From Photorhabdus laumondii subsp. laumondii (GTDB lineage Bacteria > Pseudomonadota > Gammaproteobacteria > Enterobacterales > Enterobacteriaceae), in the NCBI RefSeq assembly GCF_003343245.1, contig NZ_CP024901.1, positions 5,270,001 to 5,334,000 on the forward strand: a stretch of 64,000 nt of DNA, written 5' to 3'. Every line of letters begins with the position of its first letter. Within the stretch, counting starts at the first letter, position 1. The notes under the pieces were generated by a model. That model searched no databases. It was not told the origin of the DNA and saw nothing but the letters and a program-made list of their open reading frames with translations. Shown piece by piece: positions 34,684 through 47,384 of the stretch. Position numbers and translations under genes: made by a program.

Positions 34684-35031
34684 TTAAATAACAGAAAGTT
34701 TTTCTAAAAAACTTCTGATACCATCCCGTAAAATCATGGCTATCACAGCCTGTTTCTCAGATTCTGATAACTGATGAAAAGCACCAACCCAAATCGACAA
34801 AGGATCTTGCTTCTGTACCTGATACTCAGAAGATGATTCATGAAGCTCCAATGCTACAATGGTCGTTTCCGGGAAACAGGAGTAGTGATACTCGACTGCT
34901 TTACCTTGTACACCTTGTCTTTTCTGACGTAACCACTCCTCTCGTTTTGCTCTGGCATTAACTCCTTGTGGTGATCCAGGTAACTCACCCACGCCGATTA
35001 ACTCCTTGGCCGAATACCACTCTTTTTTCAT
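34684..35031 (-). CDS. Mu-repressor/MuA-type HTH DNA-binding protein (copy 2)
   Basis: 115 residues from ATG at 35031. The same family as copy 1, with MKKEWYSAKELIGVGELPGS and GVQGKAVEYHYSCFPE, and about half the residues identical over the whole length. This shows a tandem duplication followed by divergence. It lies closer to the divergent Ner-like gene; the 185-base gap between them (35032-35216) should hold the operators. Confidence 0.75.
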   Translation of the reverse strand: MKKEWYSAKELIGVGELPGSPQGVNARAKREEWLRQKRQGVQGKAVEYHYSCFPETTIVALELHESSSEYQVQKQDPLSIWVGAFHQLSESEKQAVIAMILRDGIRSFLEKLSVI

Positions 35032-35216
35032 CACGTTTCTCTATTTTTGTAACCAAGTTCAAAAAAGAAGTTTTTAAGAAAAAATTTGGAAATACTTTTA
35101 GAAAAATAATGCTATTTTATTTCTCAATAACAGGTTTAAGTTCGTTATTGCTCTCATGCATACCTGTTATTTATACCACTAACATAGCATCAAATTTAAT
35201 AAAAAAAGGATTAAAA

Positions 35217-35483
35217 ATGATTTCAAGGAAATCTGATTGGCATCCTGCCGATATAATTGCAGCTTTACGCAAGCGGGGAACAACCTTAGCTGAGGTATCA
35301 CGCAGGGCAGGGCTCAGCTCATCAACCCTGGCGAATGCACTATCTCGTCCGTGGCCAAAGGGAGAATGGATAATTGCGAATTATCTGGAAATACACCCTT
35401 CAGAAATTTGGCCAAGTCGTTATTTTGATCCAAATACTGGAGAATTATTAGAAAGGAAAGTACGCGAACAAACAAATAATTAG
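35217..35483 (+). CDS. sfsB: Ner-like DNA-binding protein (SfsB/Nlp)
   Basis: 88 residues from ATG at 35217, with AAAGGA six bases before it. The open frame extends upstream to 34968, but only this part is Ner-like: SDWHPADIIAALRKRGTTLA and GLSSSTLANALSRPWPKGEW. It is close to E. coli SfsB (Nlp), the Mu Ner relative located next to ispB there too, so this is an ancestral locus. In Mu, Ner shuts down early and repressor promoters. Downstream E. coli would have murA; here an ERIC and mdh follow. Confidence 0.88.
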   Translation: MISRKSDWHPADIIAALRKRGTTLAEVSRRAGLSSSTLANALSRPWPKGEWIIANYLEIHPSEIWPSRYFDPNTGELLERKVREQTNN

Positions 35484-35492
35484 CTAACGAAT

Positions 35493-35621
35493 TATACCCT
35501 AATGGATCTCACGATGCATCGCGGCAGCAAGGGAGCGAATCCCCGGGAGCATAGATAACGATGTGACCAGGGTGAGTGAGTGCAGCTAACTAAAGAGGCA
35601 ACTTGAAAGATGACGGGTATA
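35493..35621 (-). repeat. ERIC element, about 129 bp, between sfsB and mdh
   Basis: Reverse orientation relative to the copies at 13178 and 32257: starts TATACCCTAATGGATCTC and ends TTGAAAGATGACGGGTATA. It lies at the synteny break between the ispB-sfsB block and mdh-argR. Confidence 0.9.
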
Positions 35622-35632
35622 TATTAGTTGAA

Positions 35633-35670
35633 CAAAAACCGCCGGTAATTCGCTATACCAGCGGTTTTAT
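35633..35670 (-). terminator. Terminator downstream of mdh
   Basis: Arms AAAACCGC (35635-35642) and GCGGTTTT (35661-35668), with extra pairing GGTA/TACC inside and a T run on the minus strand. Confidence 0.8.
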
Positions 35671-35711
35671 CGTTTCATAGATATATATTTTTTATTTATA
35701 AAATATATTAA

Positions 35712-36650
35712 TTAGTTATTAATAAATTTTTCGCCTAATTCTATATCTTTTCTCAATACATCTAGCATGCCTTCCAGTGCTTTCTGTTCAAAATCACTCA
35801 ACTCACCAATGTTCAAACGCTCTTCTACGCCATTTTTACCCAAACGAACTGGCTGAGCGAAGAAGCGAGCATATTTACCATCACCTTCAACATAAGCGCA
35901 TTCTACAACATCACTTTCGCCTTGTAAGCCACGGACCAAAGAGAGGCCCAGACGAGCCGCAGCTTGCCCCATAGACAGAGTTGCAGATCCTCCACCTGCC
36001 TTAGCCTCAACAACTTCAGTACCAGCATTCTGAATACGCTTAGTTAAAGCAGCCAACTCTCCATCAGTAAAGTTCACACCAGGGATCTGAGACAACAGAG
36101 GTAAGATTGTCACACCAGAATGACCACCGATAACGGGTACTTCGATTTCCTGTGGTTTTTTACCTTTCAATTCAGCAACAAAAGTATTAGAACGAATAAC
36201 ATCCAACGTTGTAACACCAAACAGGCGGTTTTTGTCATATACACCCGCTTTTTTCAGCACTTCGGCTGCAATAGCCACCGTTGTGTTGACTGGGTTAGTA
36301 ATAATCCCAATCAGTGATTTCGGGCAAGTTTTAGCCACTTGTTCTACCAGGTTACGAACGATCCCCGCATTAATATTAAACAGATCTGAACGATCCATGC
36401 CTGGTTTACGGGCAACCCCAGCAGAAATCAATACAACATTTGCTCCTTCCAACGCTGGAGTTGCATCTTCACCAGCAAAGCCTTTAATTTTCACTTCCGT
36501 TGGAATGTGGCTCAGATCAACAGCCACCCCAGGTGTTACTGGAGCGATATCATATAAAGAAAGTTCTGAACCTGAAGGAAGCTGGGTTTTGAGTAGAAGA
36601 GCAAGAGCCTGACCAATACCACCGGCTGCACCGAGAACTGCAACTTTCAT
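35712..36650 (-). CDS. mdh: Malate dehydrogenase
   Basis: 312 residues. NAD-dependent TCA-cycle enzyme. Rossmann motif [16 protein letters not shown], substrate-binding loop with [20 protein letters not shown], and the catalytic His region [13 protein letters not shown]. Divergent from argR as in E. coli. Confidence 0.98.
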   Translation of the reverse strand: MKVAVLGAAGGIGQALALLLKTQLPSGSELSLYDIAPVTPGVAVDLSHIPTEVKIKGFAGEDATPALEGANVVLISAGVARKPGMDRSDLFNINAGIVRNLVEQVAKTCPKSLIGIITNPVNTTVAIAAEVLKKAGVYDKNRLFGVTTLDVIRSNTFVAELKGKKPQEIEVPVIGGHSGVTILPLLSQIPGVNFTDGELAALTKRIQNAGTEVVEAKAGGGSATLSMGQAAARLGLSLVRGLQGESDVVECAYVEGDGKYARFFAQPVRLGKNGVEERLNIGELSDFEQKALEGMLDVLRKDIELGEKFINN

Positions 36651-37575
<925 letters not shown>

Positions 37576-37619
37576 ATGAACGCGCCAACATGGCGCGATT
37601 CATTTTCCCGCAGCTATTC

Positions 37620-38990
37620 TCAGGATTGATAAGCTTTTTTATTCAACTTAGAGAGTAATTTTTCATGAATATCACCAAATCCTCCATTACTCATAACCAG
37701 AATATGATCCCCCTGCTGTGCTTTATCAACAATCATATGCACCAGTGAATCTATATCAGCGCTCCAATACGCAGGCTGAACACAGTGATCTGCAATTTCT
37801 GATACGTGCCATTTAATATTAGCTGGCTGGAATAAAAATACTTCATCAGCACGCCCCAATGCTGGTGCGATCTCATTCTTACTCACACCCATTTTCATCG
37901 TATTTGAACGCGGTTCCAGTACGGTAATAATACGGGCTGTTCCTCCAACCTTACTACGCAGGGCTTCGAGTGTTGCCAGAATTGCTGTCGGGTGATGAGC
38001 AAAATCATCATAAACAGTAACGCCGTTTTCCTCACCACGTAGTTCAAGACGACGACGGGCATTAATAAATTCACTTAAAGCACAACAGGCATCTGCGGGC
38101 TGGACACCAACATGATGTGCAGCAGCAATTGCAATCAACCCATTGCGCATATTATGTTCACCCACCAGCGACCCGTTCACTTCTCCGACAACTTTACCAC
38201 CATAAAACACCTGATAATGACGACTGTCTGTACTGATCTTTTTTGCCTGCCAGTTACCCGTTTCACCCACTAGTTCCAACTCACTCCAACAGCCCATAGA
38301 CAAAACCTGTTTCAGGTTAACATCGTTATCCGGGACACAGATCTTACCACTACCCGGAACGATCCTGACAAGATGGTGGAACTGTCTCTGAATAGCAGCC
38401 AGATCGCCAAAAATATCGCCATGATCGAATTCCAGATTGTTCATGATCAGCGTACGTGGACTGTAATGCACAAACTTAGATCGTTTATCAAAAAAAGCAC
38501 TGTCATATTCATCAGCTTCTATTACGAAAAACGGGCTTTCCCCGATCTGAGCTGATGTTTCAAAATTCCCCGGAACACCACCGATTAAGAAACCTGGTTT
38601 ATAACCACAGGCTTCCAAAATCCAAGCTAACATACCCGCAGTTGTTGTCTTGCCATGCGTCCCTGCAACCGCCAGCACCCAACGTTCTGGCAAAACATAA
38701 TCATGCAGCCATTGTGGGCCAGAAGTATAAGGGAGCCCACGCTCCAACACAGCTTCTACACAAGGATTCCCACGGCTCATAATATTACCGATGATGACCA
38801 TATCTGGCACAGAATCCAACTGTGCCGGGTCATATCCCTGAATCAGATTAATCCCATGTTTTTCCAGTAAGGTACTCATTGGTGGATAAACATTGGCATC
38901 AGAACCAGTCACTTCATGACCAAGAGAACGAGCCAAAATTGCCAGTCCTCCCATAAAAGTGCCGCAGATACCAAGAATATGAATACGCAT
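37620..38990 (-). CDS. mpl: UDP-MurNAc:tripeptide ligase Mpl
   Basis: 456 residues from ATG at 38990 (AGGAAATCA just before it); the longer frame to 39044 lacks homology. Peptidoglycan-recycling Mur ligase that joins L-Ala-gamma-D-Glu-mDAP to UDP-MurNAc. Rossmann start MRIHILGICGTFMGGLA, P-loop VAGTHGKTTTAGMLAW, EADEYDSAFF and DDFAHHPTA. Divergent from fbp as in E. coli. Confidence 0.96.
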   Translation of the reverse strand: MRIHILGICGTFMGGLAILARSLGHEVTGSDANVYPPMSTLLEKHGINLIQGYDPAQLDSVPDMVIIGNIMSRGNPCVEAVLERGLPYTSGPQWLHDYVLPERWVLAVAGTHGKTTTAGMLAWILEACGYKPGFLIGGVPGNFETSAQIGESPFFVIEADEYDSAFFDKRSKFVHYSPRTLIMNNLEFDHGDIFGDLAAIQRQFHHLVRIVPGSGKICVPDNDVNLKQVLSMGCWSELELVGETGNWQAKKISTDSRHYQVFYGGKVVGEVNGSLVGEHNMRNGLIAIAAAHHVGVQPADACCALSEFINARRRLELRGEENGVTVYDDFAHHPTAILATLEALRSKVGGTARIITVLEPRSNTMKMGVSKNEIAPALGRADEVFLFQPANIKWHVSEIADHCVQPAYWSADIDSLVHMIVDKAQQGDHILVMSNGGFGDIHEKLLSKLNKKAYQS

Positions 38991-39155
38991 TGATTTCCTA
39001 TTCCATAGCATGAAGTTAGCCACTATTCTAACCATCAAAAGCAAGATAAGAAATGGAATAGCCTATGAATCATCCCTTTCTTTGGCTAAACTGCCCGCGT
39101 AAGAGTGCAATGGACACTCTAAAACCACTATCAAATCACATTCAGGACTTTCGTC

Positions 39156-40160
39156 ATGAAAACATTAGGCGAATTCATCGTCGAAAAGCAGCAAGATTTT
39201 TCTCACGCTACAGGTGAACTCACTGCATTGCTTTCTGCTATTAAGCTCGGAGCAAAAATCATTCACCGTGATATCAACAAAGCCGGTTTAGTGGATATTT
39301 TAGGAACCAGCGGTGTGTCCAATGTCCAAGGCGAAGTACAGATGAAACTGGATCTGTATGCTAATGAAAAACTCAAAGCAGCACTGAAAGCACGCGGTGA
39401 AGTTGCAGGAATCGCTTCTGAAGAAGAAGATGATATCGTTATTTTCGAAGGCGACCGCGCTGAAAACGCAAAATATGTTGTTTTGATGGACCCATTAGAT
39501 GGCTCTTCAAATATTGATGTAAACGTTTCCGTCGGTACTATCTTCTCTATCTACCGCCGTATTACCCCCATTGGTCAGCCAGTAACTGAAAAAGATTTCC
39601 TGCAACCAGGTCATCGTCAAGTCGCCGCCGGCTATGTTGTTTATGGTTCTTCAACTATGCTGGTCTACACCACCGGCTGTGGGGTACACGCCTTTACTTA
39701 CGATCCTTCTTTGGGAGTATTTTGTCTTTCCCATGAGAAAGTTCAGTTCCCACCCAATGGCAATATGTATTCCATCAACGAAGGGAATTACATCAAATTC
39801 CCTATGGGGGTAAAGAAATACATCAAATATTGCCAGGAACAAGATGAAGCAACTCAGCGCCCTTATACCACCCGTTATATTGGTTCGCTGGTTGCTGATT
39901 TCCACCGCAATTTACTGAAAGGTGGTATCTACATTTACCCAAGTACCGCCAGCCACCCATCAGGAAAATTACGCCTACTGTATGAATGTAACCCAATGGC
40001 ATTCCTGGCCGAACAAGCGGGTGGTAAAGCCAGTGATGGTGCCAACCGCATTCTGGATATCACTCCATCCAAACTGCACCAACGCGTACCTTTCTTTGTG
40101 GGTAGTAAATCGATGGTGGAAAAGGCAGAGAGTTTTATGGCTGAGTTCCCTGATGAGTAA
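39156..40160 (+). CDS. fbp: Fructose-1,6-bisphosphatase class I
   Basis: 334 residues. Gluconeogenic phosphatase, AMP-inhibited in enterics. Metal site motif [17 protein letters not shown] and the C-terminal substrate loop ([29 protein letters not shown]) are intact. Terminator AAGCGGCG/CGTCGCTT at 40182-40210. Unlike E. coli, no ytfQRT-yjfF sugar transporter lies between it and ppa. Confidence 0.98.
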   Translation: MKTLGEFIVEKQQDFSHATGELTALLSAIKLGAKIIHRDINKAGLVDILGTSGVSNVQGEVQMKLDLYANEKLKAALKARGEVAGIASEEEDDIVIFEGDRAENAKYVVLMDPLDGSSNIDVNVSVGTIFSIYRRITPIGQPVTEKDFLQPGHRQVAAGYVVYGSSTMLVYTTGCGVHAFTYDPSLGVFCLSHEKVQFPPNGNMYSINEGNYIKFPMGVKKYIKYCQEQDEATQRPYTTRYIGSLVADFHRNLLKGGIYIYPSTASHPSGKLRLLYECNPMAFLAEQAGGKASDGANRILDITPSKLHQRVPFFVGSKSMVEKAESFMAEFPDE

Positions 40161-40181
40161 TTTCATCGGTTAATTACGGAT

Positions 40182-40210
40182 AAGCGGCGGGATTTTTCGT
40201 CGCTTTTTTA
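40182..40210 (+). terminator. Terminator of fbp
   Basis: Stem AAGCGGCG/CGTCGCTT with a small bulge, followed by T6, 22 bases past the fbp stop. Confidence 0.75.
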
Positions 40211-40777
40211 ATTTTAACTATGTTCGTTAGATGATTCTTTAAAATTTATGGTCACCAACGGGTAACCCAAGCCACCTCGAAGAAGTAAACTATACCACTG
40301 TGTGATTGACGTATTAGTGATGAGTTATTTTATTACTGATTGGTGGCCACCTAGCAGATCACCTTCAACAAAATGGTGACTACACAAAATCGTGCGCAGG
40401 CTCAAGGAGTAGTCACCACTTCTGTCAGATACGAAAAATTCGCTCATCTCCAGTTGGAGGTTCTACGGCTTTATTAGACCACTACAGCTTTATTAAAAGC
40501 TCCATCCCAATAGACTATAAATTACACTTTTGAAAAAAATTATTCTGAAAATTTCAGTATATCCAACAAATTAATATACCAGCCCAAATAGCCGGGAAAA
40601 TCGGACCTTATCGAGAGCTAAGTGACAACCTGTATTATCGGTTAGTAACTACACCACGGAGCAATCATCAAACTCAGAGACAGCATTTACCAACACAGAA
40701 AAATGGAGAGTACTTTAAAAAATGTTTTGGCTATAATACCCCACACTCTATTCTGGTTTGAAATAAAGGAAACTTTC
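40211..40777. other. fbp-ppa gap, 567 bp, no recognisable gene
   Basis: No open frame with credible coding character. The notable structure is a perfect 10-bp inverted repeat TGGTGACTAC (40374-40383) / GTAGTCACCA (40409-40418) around a 25-base loop. The last part must hold the ppa promoter. In E. coli the ytfQ-ytfR-ytfT-yjfF genes lie here, so this may be deletion scar sequence. Confidence 0.5.
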
Positions 40778-41308
40778 ATGAGCCTGAACTTAGTACCAGC
40801 AGGAAAAGAACTGCCTGAAGATATCTATGTCATTATTGAGATCCCTGCAAATGCAGATCCGATTAAATATGAAATTGATAAAGAATCCGGTGCACTGTTT
40901 GTAGACCGTTTTATGTCTACCACGATGTTCTATCCATGCAACTATGGTTACATCAACAACACCTTATCTCTGGATGGTGACCCGGTTGATGTTCTGGTTC
41001 CCACACCATACCCACTACAACCCGGCTCTGTGATCCGTTGCCGTCCAGTTGGCGTTCTGAAAATGACTGATGAATCAGGTGAAGACGCGAAACTGGTTGC
41101 AGTTCCACATAGCAAACTAACCAAAGAGTATGATCACATTAAAGATGTGAATGATCTACCAGAACTACTACGCGCTCAGATCACTCACTTCTTTGAGCAC
41201 TATAAAGATCTGGAAAAAGGTAAATGGGTTAAAGTTGATGGTTGGGATAATGTCGAAGCTGCTAAAGCAGAAATTATCTCCTCTTTCGAACGTGCTGCTA
41301 AGAAATAA
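40778..41308 (+). CDS. ppa: Inorganic pyrophosphatase
   Basis: 176 residues from ATG at 40778 (AAAGGA seven bases before); the frame open from 40703 is not coding upstream. Hydrolyses PPi to drive biosynthesis. Metal-binding motif [15 protein letters not shown], plus [14 protein letters not shown] and substrate residues in [16 protein letters not shown] strong terminator follows (CCTCTG/CAGAGG with T6, 41331-41368). Confidence 0.97.
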   Translation: MSLNLVPAGKELPEDIYVIIEIPANADPIKYEIDKESGALFVDRFMSTTMFYPCNYGYINNTLSLDGDPVDVLVPTPYPLQPGSVIRCRPVGVLKMTDESGEDAKLVAVPHSKLTKEYDHIKDVNDLPELLRAQITHFFEHYKDLEKGKWVKVDGWDNVEAAKAEIISSFERAAKK

Positions 41309-41330
41309 CTTTTCTCTATTTAAATAATTA

Positions 41331-41368
41331 AAAAACCTCTGGGGAACATCACCGGCAGAGGTTTTTTA
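41331..41368. terminator. Terminator between ppa and ytfP
   Basis: Arms AAAACCTCTG and CAGAGGTTTT with A and T runs on each side serve both converging genes. Confidence 0.88.
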
Positions 41369-41407
41369 ATACCATACTCCCTTTTTATGACAAAAAAGGG
41401 TTTTTAT

Positions 41408-41755
41408 TTACTCTTCCACATGGCGCTTCAACCAATCACCGCTTTTTATCCGCCGTAAACCGGTTATTGGAAACTGATAAAGATATATCCATGCATTGCC
41501 ATACGGTGTCTGAATCAATTCCCTTACATACTCCCGCGAATTATCTTTCAAATCATCTAATTCTGTCAGTATAGTAGAATTGATTCGATATACCTCACAT
41601 TCAATACTTCCGTCACCACGGATAACCGCAGGATAATGCCCAAGGTCATATAGCTCATAGCCTTCCAGCCGATGATCACCTAACCATTGAGCATCGGTCA
41701 TCCAATGATGATTGCCCTGTTTGCGCCGTAAGCTGCCATAAACAATAATTCGCAT
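41408..41755 (-). CDS. ytfP: Gamma-glutamylcyclotransferase-fold protein YtfP
   Basis: 115 residues with the GGCT-like signature VYGSLRRKQGNHHWM at the start and YELYDLGHYPAVIRGDGSIECEVY in the middle. Its biochemical function is unproven. It begins 2 bases after tamB ends, completing a tamA-tamB-ytfP operon as in E. coli. Confidence 0.93.
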   Translation of the reverse strand: MRIIVYGSLRRKQGNHHWMTDAQWLGDHRLEGYELYDLGHYPAVIRGDGSIECEVYRINSTILTELDDLKDNSREYVRELIQTPYGNAWIYLYQFPITGLRRIKSGDWLKRHVEE

Positions 41756-41757
41756 TT

Positions 41758-44700
41758 TTAAAACTCAAACTGATAGAGCAAATCCAATGTCTGATCAATA
41801 CCAGATACCGCTTCCAGATACAATCTAGGCATTAATCTATAGCGTAAGGTTAATGTTGCCAGTGAATCAAATATACCAACACCATACTTAACTTGCAGAT
41901 CTTTTGTAATTTTCCCGCTAACAACTACCTGTGATTTATCACCAACCCCCTGAGTATCCAGTGCTAAGTCGGAAACACCAAATATTTCACCGATCTTACC
42001 CACCAACTGACCACTCTGTGCAACCCCCAAACCTATTAATATTGCCGTCATCTGTGAGTTGTCCGAGTTACTATTCTCTAAACCCTCACCACGCAACAGA
42101 TAAGAAAGTGCTTCCAATTGTGATCTAACAGGCTCTGAAAAAATTTCTACTTTTGGCTGATCCGCCAAACCAGTCACCCTTACCCCTGCAATAACCTGCC
42201 CATCGGTAGAATCTGGATTACGGATAGCCTCAATGTTGAGTAATGGCTGATCAGGTGGACCTGAGAACATAATCAGCCCTTTACGAACGATCAGATCCTG
42301 CCCATAAGTACGGAAACGGCCATCAAGAATATCAACTTGACCATTCAAACCCATGCCTTGTTTATCTTGAACAACCATCAGATCGCCTTTAAGTTGTGCT
42401 TTAAGACCGAAAGCACTAAGACGAACATCATCTCCTATATGAATCGTCAAGTTACTTTGAATCGGGATAGATGCTTTTTTCTGTTGTAATGGCTGAAGAT
42501 TTTCATTCAATATGACTTCATCCGATGAAGTCTCAACTGTCGATTCTGGTAGCTCCTTCACGGTAATACGCGCCCAAGGAATGCCAACGCTACCATCCAA
42601 TTTCAGCAACTGAGGAGAAGCCTCAAACACCAGAGCAGGGCTAACATCAATTTTCACCATTGGTGGAAAAACGACTCTTAACTTGTCACCGTTAGCCGTT
42701 ACTCGTGCATGCCATGCATCCACATTACGCCAGTCCGCGTCACCATTTAGGTTAAGCTGCCCCTTCGGCGTTTTAATAACACCATCAAGAACGGAACGTA
42801 TTCCATCAAAATTCACACCCATTTGCCCTTGAACAATATCAAATGGGATCCAATGGCCCGAAGCTTGCAGTGCACTCAAGTCTAACCGGCCAAACAATAA
42901 TGGATTTCTGACATTGCCTCCCAGACGCAGGTTAGCATTCAAATGACCTTCAGCTTTATCACCTTTCCCAAGAATCGGCTTGATTAACGCCAGTGAAATA
43001 TCCTGAATATCTACATTACCCGACAGCTTACGGCTCCCAGCAAGATCAGCAACTTGTACGCCACCGTTGAATCGGCCATTTCCCATAATCTTAAATAACC
43101 AATTCAACTCTGCTGTGCCATTCTTCAAGCCTGCATTGAGTGTCAGGGTCTGGAAATCTACCGGTAATGCAGTGCCATCAACCATCTGCTTAACATGCAC
43201 CCCATCACCACGCAAATTAACGTTGGCCTGAGGCAATCCGCTTTCCGCACTCCATTTAACGTCGGCATTGCCACTGAATATACCTTTCAAATGTGTTTCA
43301 GGTGCCAGTAATGGCTGAATCAAAGCAAGATCCAAACGTTCAAGAACGATGGATGCACTACCGCTGACACCAGCTTCAATGGATTTAGGTACGCAGAACT
43401 GCGCATGTGGATTTAGCCAACAGTGAGGGCCCACAGTAACTTTCTGCTGCTGATTAAGATAATCAAGAGTTATCGCTTTAGTTAAGCGCCATTCTCCAAC
43501 CGGGGTGTCAAAACGGGTATTGTTAATGCTACCTTTCCATCGCTGTTGCTTACGATCAAAACTACCATGCAATGCAAGTTGACCCGCAATCGGTTTGCCG
43601 TCAATCTTCAATTGCAAGTCGTGCTGTTTCTCATTGCCCTTAGCATCCAACGTAAAATTACGGACAATCAAATCCGCTTGTTTCAACTCACTGACTTTAG
43701 CAGCAAGATTCCCTTGGATCTGTTCAGCAGAACGTACATCCCCTTTCACATTCACTCGATCAACACGCAAATCCTGCCATTTCAACCCGTTAGCATTGAG
43801 ATCAACCAAAAGCTGAGGCGCTTGTATATTACCGCGCAGTTTCAGCGTCCCATTCACGACACCGCCAAGCCCCGGAAATATACCATCCAACTTCGGTGCA
43901 CGGATATCGCCATCCAGTTTCCACTGTTTGGACAATTGTCCCTGGAGATTCATTTTATTGCGCCCTAAAGCCAGCTCGAATTGAGGAATATTCCACTGAC
44001 CCGCCGCGTTACCAGAAATCTTACCTTTGGCTTTTATTAAGTTCTGTTTTACGTTACCGTCCAGCGTAATTTCCGGGATCTGAAGCTGCCAACTACCACC
44101 GTGTAAACTCCCCCGAGTCACTATTTTCCCATCGATTTTAGCAGGCCATTCCGGCCACTGTTTAGCGGTATTGATCCCGGAGAGTGTCAGCACCGCATTC
44201 CAACTTACCGCCTTACTCCAATCTGCCACACCTACCAGTTCACTCTTTCCCTGCAAAGCAGACAGGCGTAAACGGGTCAACTTAAACTGTTCTTCATTAC
44301 CTTTGGCATCTAATACAAGTAATGCTGGCGGGATTTCACTACCGTTAATACCGGAACGCAATGACAAATCATAACCACTGGCCTTACCATTAAGGCGCAT
44401 TTTTACGCCATCTAGCTGATATTCTGGCTTCCCCGTTAAAGGCCAACTTAGTTGTTGGCTTTCAAGCGTCACCCGCACGGGTAAACCTACCTTAGCCAGT
44501 TCCGCTTGAGCATCAAGTTTAGCACTGACAGGACCAGACAAATTTAGCCCTAAGCTGAGTTGCTCCTGTAAAGCGCCATTAAGCTTTACATTAACCTTTT
44601 GTCCTTGGATCTCTTGTCGATTTAGCTCACCTTTTATTACCAGTTTTATCGGCCATTGCTGTGCCAGAGTTGCGGAACCATTAATGGCGAGAGAACCTTC

Positions 44701-45531
44701 CGGCATTTTAACATTCAATTTATTGAGCTGAATCTGCTGCCCCTGATTGCTAAGTTGCAATAAAAACTGATTGATTGTGATATTGGTATCACCCGTCAGC
44801 CGTAATTGCTTACCACTTATCCCTGCAACAGTGATATCCAGTGGAATAGGCACTTCTGGTAATGTTGCCAATAGCGGTTGAGAGAATAATTTTTTCAGAA
44901 TTTCTGCCAACGATTTTTCCGGTTCACTCCCTCGTTTCGCTTTCCCCTCTGCTTCCGCTATTTTCAGCCGTTCAGGCGGCGTTTTTGGCAGTTCCACCAG
45001 CAATCCATTAATTTTCGTTGGTTTAAGCGTTAATGCTTTTTGCTGCCAGTGAGCAGCGGTCCTAAATTCATCAAGGGCAAATATCGTATCATTTACGGTG
45101 ACAGTGACATTTTTAACGGATAGCAAATCAAGTGAGACTGGATACGGTGTCCTCAGTTCGGTGAAAGGTTCTGACTTTGGCGACGGTTCTCCCGCAGGAG
45201 GCAATTGTTTAGTATTAATCGCAACTTTTACGCCTTCCGTTGTCAATGCATTCACACATAATTGACTCTTTTTCAGACAGGAAAGACGCAATGAAAGGTG
45301 GAGTTGATCCACATTGACATTAACACCGGGCATTTGGTACTTAACGCCTTTCAGGGTCAAATCACGCCAACCGCCGCTGACGCTGGTTATATCCAGCCCC
45401 GGTACCCAACGGGCAGCACTGTTAATCATAAAATGCAGGCCAGATTGCGTTCCTACCAATCCAGCAACAGCAATAACCAACAAAGTCACTATCAGCAGAA
45501 AAGCAATGCTGACCTTTTTCATCCATCTCAT
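41758..45531 (-). CDS. tamB: Translocation/assembly module protein TamB
   Basis: 1257 residues, the normal length. An N-terminal inner-membrane anchor ([20 protein letters not shown]), then a very long beta-rich periplasmic taco-like body and the conserved C-terminal TamB domain ([39 protein letters not shown]) that docks to TamA. Forms a bridge for phospholipid transport and outer-membrane protein assembly. Overlaps tamA by 4 bases (ATGA). Confidence 0.96.
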   Translation of the reverse strand: MRWMKKVSIAFLLIVTLLVIAVAGLVGTQSGLHFMINSAARWVPGLDITSVSGGWRDLTLKGVKYQMPGVNVNVDQLHLSLRLSCLKKSQLCVNALTTEGVKVAINTKQLPPAGEPSPKSEPFTELRTPYPVSLDLLSVKNVTVTVNDTIFALDEFRTAAHWQQKALTLKPTKINGLLVELPKTPPERLKIAEAEGKAKRGSEPEKSLAEILKKLFSQPLLATLPEVPIPLDITVAGISGKQLRLTGDTNITINQFLLQLSNQGQQIQLNKLNVKMPEGSLAINGSATLAQQWPIKLVIKGELNRQEIQGQKVNVKLNGALQEQLSLGLNLSGPVSAKLDAQAELAKVGLPVRVTLESQQLSWPLTGKPEYQLDGVKMRLNGKASGYDLSLRSGINGSEIPPALLVLDAKGNEEQFKLTRLRLSALQGKSELVGVADWSKAVSWNAVLTLSGINTAKQWPEWPAKIDGKIVTRGSLHGGSWQLQIPEITLDGNVKQNLIKAKGKISGNAAGQWNIPQFELALGRNKMNLQGQLSKQWKLDGDIRAPKLDGIFPGLGGVVNGTLKLRGNIQAPQLLVDLNANGLKWQDLRVDRVNVKGDVRSAEQIQGNLAAKVSELKQADLIVRNFTLDAKGNEKQHDLQLKIDGKPIAGQLALHGSFDRKQQRWKGSINNTRFDTPVGEWRLTKAITLDYLNQQQKVTVGPHCWLNPHAQFCVPKSIEAGVSGSASIVLERLDLALIQPLLAPETHLKGIFSGNADVKWSAESGLPQANVNLRGDGVHVKQMVDGTALPVDFQTLTLNAGLKNGTAELNWLFKIMGNGRFNGGVQVADLAGSRKLSGNVDIQDISLALIKPILGKGDKAEGHLNANLRLGGNVRNPLLFGRLDLSALQASGHWIPFDIVQGQMGVNFDGIRSVLDGVIKTPKGQLNLNGDADWRNVDAWHARVTANGDKLRVVFPPMVKIDVSPALVFEASPQLLKLDGSVGIPWARITVKELPESTVETSSDEVILNENLQPLQQKKASIPIQSNLTIHIGDDVRLSAFGLKAQLKGDLMVVQDKQGMGLNGQVDILDGRFRTYGQDLIVRKGLIMFSGPPDQPLLNIEAIRNPDSTDGQVIAGVRVTGLADQPKVEIFSEPVRSQLEALSYLLRGEGLENSNSDNSQMTAILIGLGVAQSGQLVGKIGEIFGVSDLALDTQGVGDKSQVVVSGKITKDLQVKYGVGIFDSLATLTLRYRLMPRLYLEAVSGIDQTLDLLYQFEF

Positions 45532-47270
45532 AATTCAGATCCTAACCCGATGTAAAACTGGATGTTACGGGATTCTGAATCCCCTATTGGTCTGGCAAGG
45601 TCAAACTTAATAGGTCCGACCGGAGAAGCCCAACGCACACCAATACCTACGCCGGTTTTAAAATTGCTCTTTCTAACGTCATTAATGGCTTCACCGGTAT
45701 CAACAAAAACAGCACTCCACCAATTACCTGTTACGTTATATTGATACTCAAGCGAACCCACAACCAATGCGGATGCACCGGTCAATTTTCCTTTATTATC
45801 TTTAGGCGAGATTTTCTGATATCTGTAACCACGAACACTGTGATCACCACCAGCGAAAAAACGTAGGTCGGGTGGAACCTTCTCGAATGCATTGGTTTCT
45901 ATCCAACCCAAATTACCCCGAGCAACAAAACGGTGATTATCCCAATAAGTTCTGATCCAAACGTTTTGCGCCTGTAACACCAAGAAATCAACATCAGAGC
46001 CCCAAAGGGTATCAGAGATATCAATAGAATAGCGCTGGCTATCGCCCCAATAAGGCATCGTTCCTCCACGCTGGCGGATACGGCTGACGTTCGCCCCTGG
46101 GTACAATAACATTGCCGTATTGGTAACATTAGCCTGAGTAAAGTGGCTGAGACTCCAACGCATATTGATCCCATACTGCCAACCCGTTGAAAGATCCCAA
46201 TTACGGGAAAAATTTACTGTCGCGGTATCTGATACGGTATCGTTGATATCTTTACGCTTATAACCCGTCTGCAATGCGTAATATTGCTCTAACGGATTCA
46301 CCTTCAGCGGCATTTTATAGGTAGCATCAATAACCTGTTCAGGTGCAGAAAGGTTGATACTGGCGCTAAGGCTGTGTCCACGGGAATTAAGCCACGGTTT
46401 TGTCCATTTCGCCTTTACCCGTGGCCCTACATCAGATCCATAACCCCCACCCAGTTCAACATAGTTTTTGGAACGTGGCGTTAATACCGCTTCAAGAGGA
46501 AGCATTCCGTCACCATTTTTTCTAGCGGAATTAAAATCCGGTGAGACTACTGCTGAATTAAACCAGCCAGTTTCTGCTAACCGCCGATTCAATTCGGCTA
46601 ATTGTTCAGAGGTATAAAAATCCCCTTCGCTGAATGGAACTAGATGATTCAAATAATCTTCGCGGATCTGTGAACCACGATAACGCACCTGACCAAAGTG
46701 ATAACGCTCACCGCTATTAAAAACAAAGTCCCAGAATGCCTCATGTCGTTCTTTGGCAACACCTAATTGGCTCTTTTTCATAACCGCGTCAAAATAACCT
46801 TTCCTAATAGCGAGCCCGGTCAAAGAACCTTTAAGGTTTTCATATTCATCATGATTAAGAATCGTTCCTTTCTTTGGGCTTTTGCTTTTAACAAGTTTGG
46901 CATAATCTCCATCTGTCTTAGCCCCACCTTCCAAAACAACATTAACATCGGCAATTCTCACCGGTTCGCCTACAGTAACTTTTGCCGTTAATACCGAGCG
47001 AGCTGGCGGTCTATTTTCCTGATAGGTAAATTCGATAATGGGTTCATAATAACCAAGCGGGCGCAAGCCTTCACGAATCGCTTTATCTACACGAGATCGA
47101 AAACGGCCATCTGGCGCAACTTCATCAGTACTAATAGTGGAGAGATGAATTCGGGCATTTTTTTCCAACTTACCTGTTAATCCTTCTATTTTCAGACGAA
47201 GATTAGCACTATGAGCAATGGGAGTTACGATAGACACACAAAGAAAGCATAAAACGGGGTATCTCGACAC
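45528..47270 (-). CDS. tamA: Outer-membrane assembly protein TamA (Omp85 family)
   Basis: 580 residues: signal peptide (to about 20, HSANL), three POTRA domains (residues about 22-265) and a 16-strand Omp85 barrel containing the RGYRYQ motif ([11 protein letters not shown]) and ending with FYIGLGSEL. Partner of TamB. Divergent from msrA; bases 47271-47384 hold the promoters. Confidence 0.97.
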   Translation of the reverse strand: MSRYPVLCFLCVSIVTPIAHSANLRLKIEGLTGKLEKNARIHLSTISTDEVAPDGRFRSRVDKAIREGLRPLGYYEPIIEFTYQENRPPARSVLTAKVTVGEPVRIADVNVVLEGGAKTDGDYAKLVKSKSPKKGTILNHDEYENLKGSLTGLAIRKGYFDAVMKKSQLGVAKERHEAFWDFVFNSGERYHFGQVRYRGSQIREDYLNHLVPFSEGDFYTSEQLAELNRRLAETGWFNSAVVSPDFNSARKNGDGMLPLEAVLTPRSKNYVELGGGYGSDVGPRVKAKWTKPWLNSRGHSLSASINLSAPEQVIDATYKMPLKVNPLEQYYALQTGYKRKDINDTVSDTATVNFSRNWDLSTGWQYGINMRWSLSHFTQANVTNTAMLLYPGANVSRIRQRGGTMPYWGDSQRYSIDISDTLWGSDVDFLVLQAQNVWIRTYWDNHRFVARGNLGWIETNAFEKVPPDLRFFAGGDHSVRGYRYQKISPKDNKGKLTGASALVVGSLEYQYNVTGNWWSAVFVDTGEAINDVRKSNFKTGVGIGVRWASPVGPIKFDLARPIGDSESRNIQFYIGLGSEL

Positions 47271-47384
47271 GCGAACTCCTAACCTGATCGGAATAATTTA
47301 ACTATAATCAATTTATCTTGAGTAAAGTTTACAATATATACAATCTATCAATATCTGAAAACTTAATAATTACGGGAGTGAATT

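Noticed and set aside
34227..35483. Prophage suspected from Mu-like genes
   Set aside because: No transposase, structural or lysis genes lie nearby, and the Ner-like gene is a conserved chromosomal gene beside ispB.
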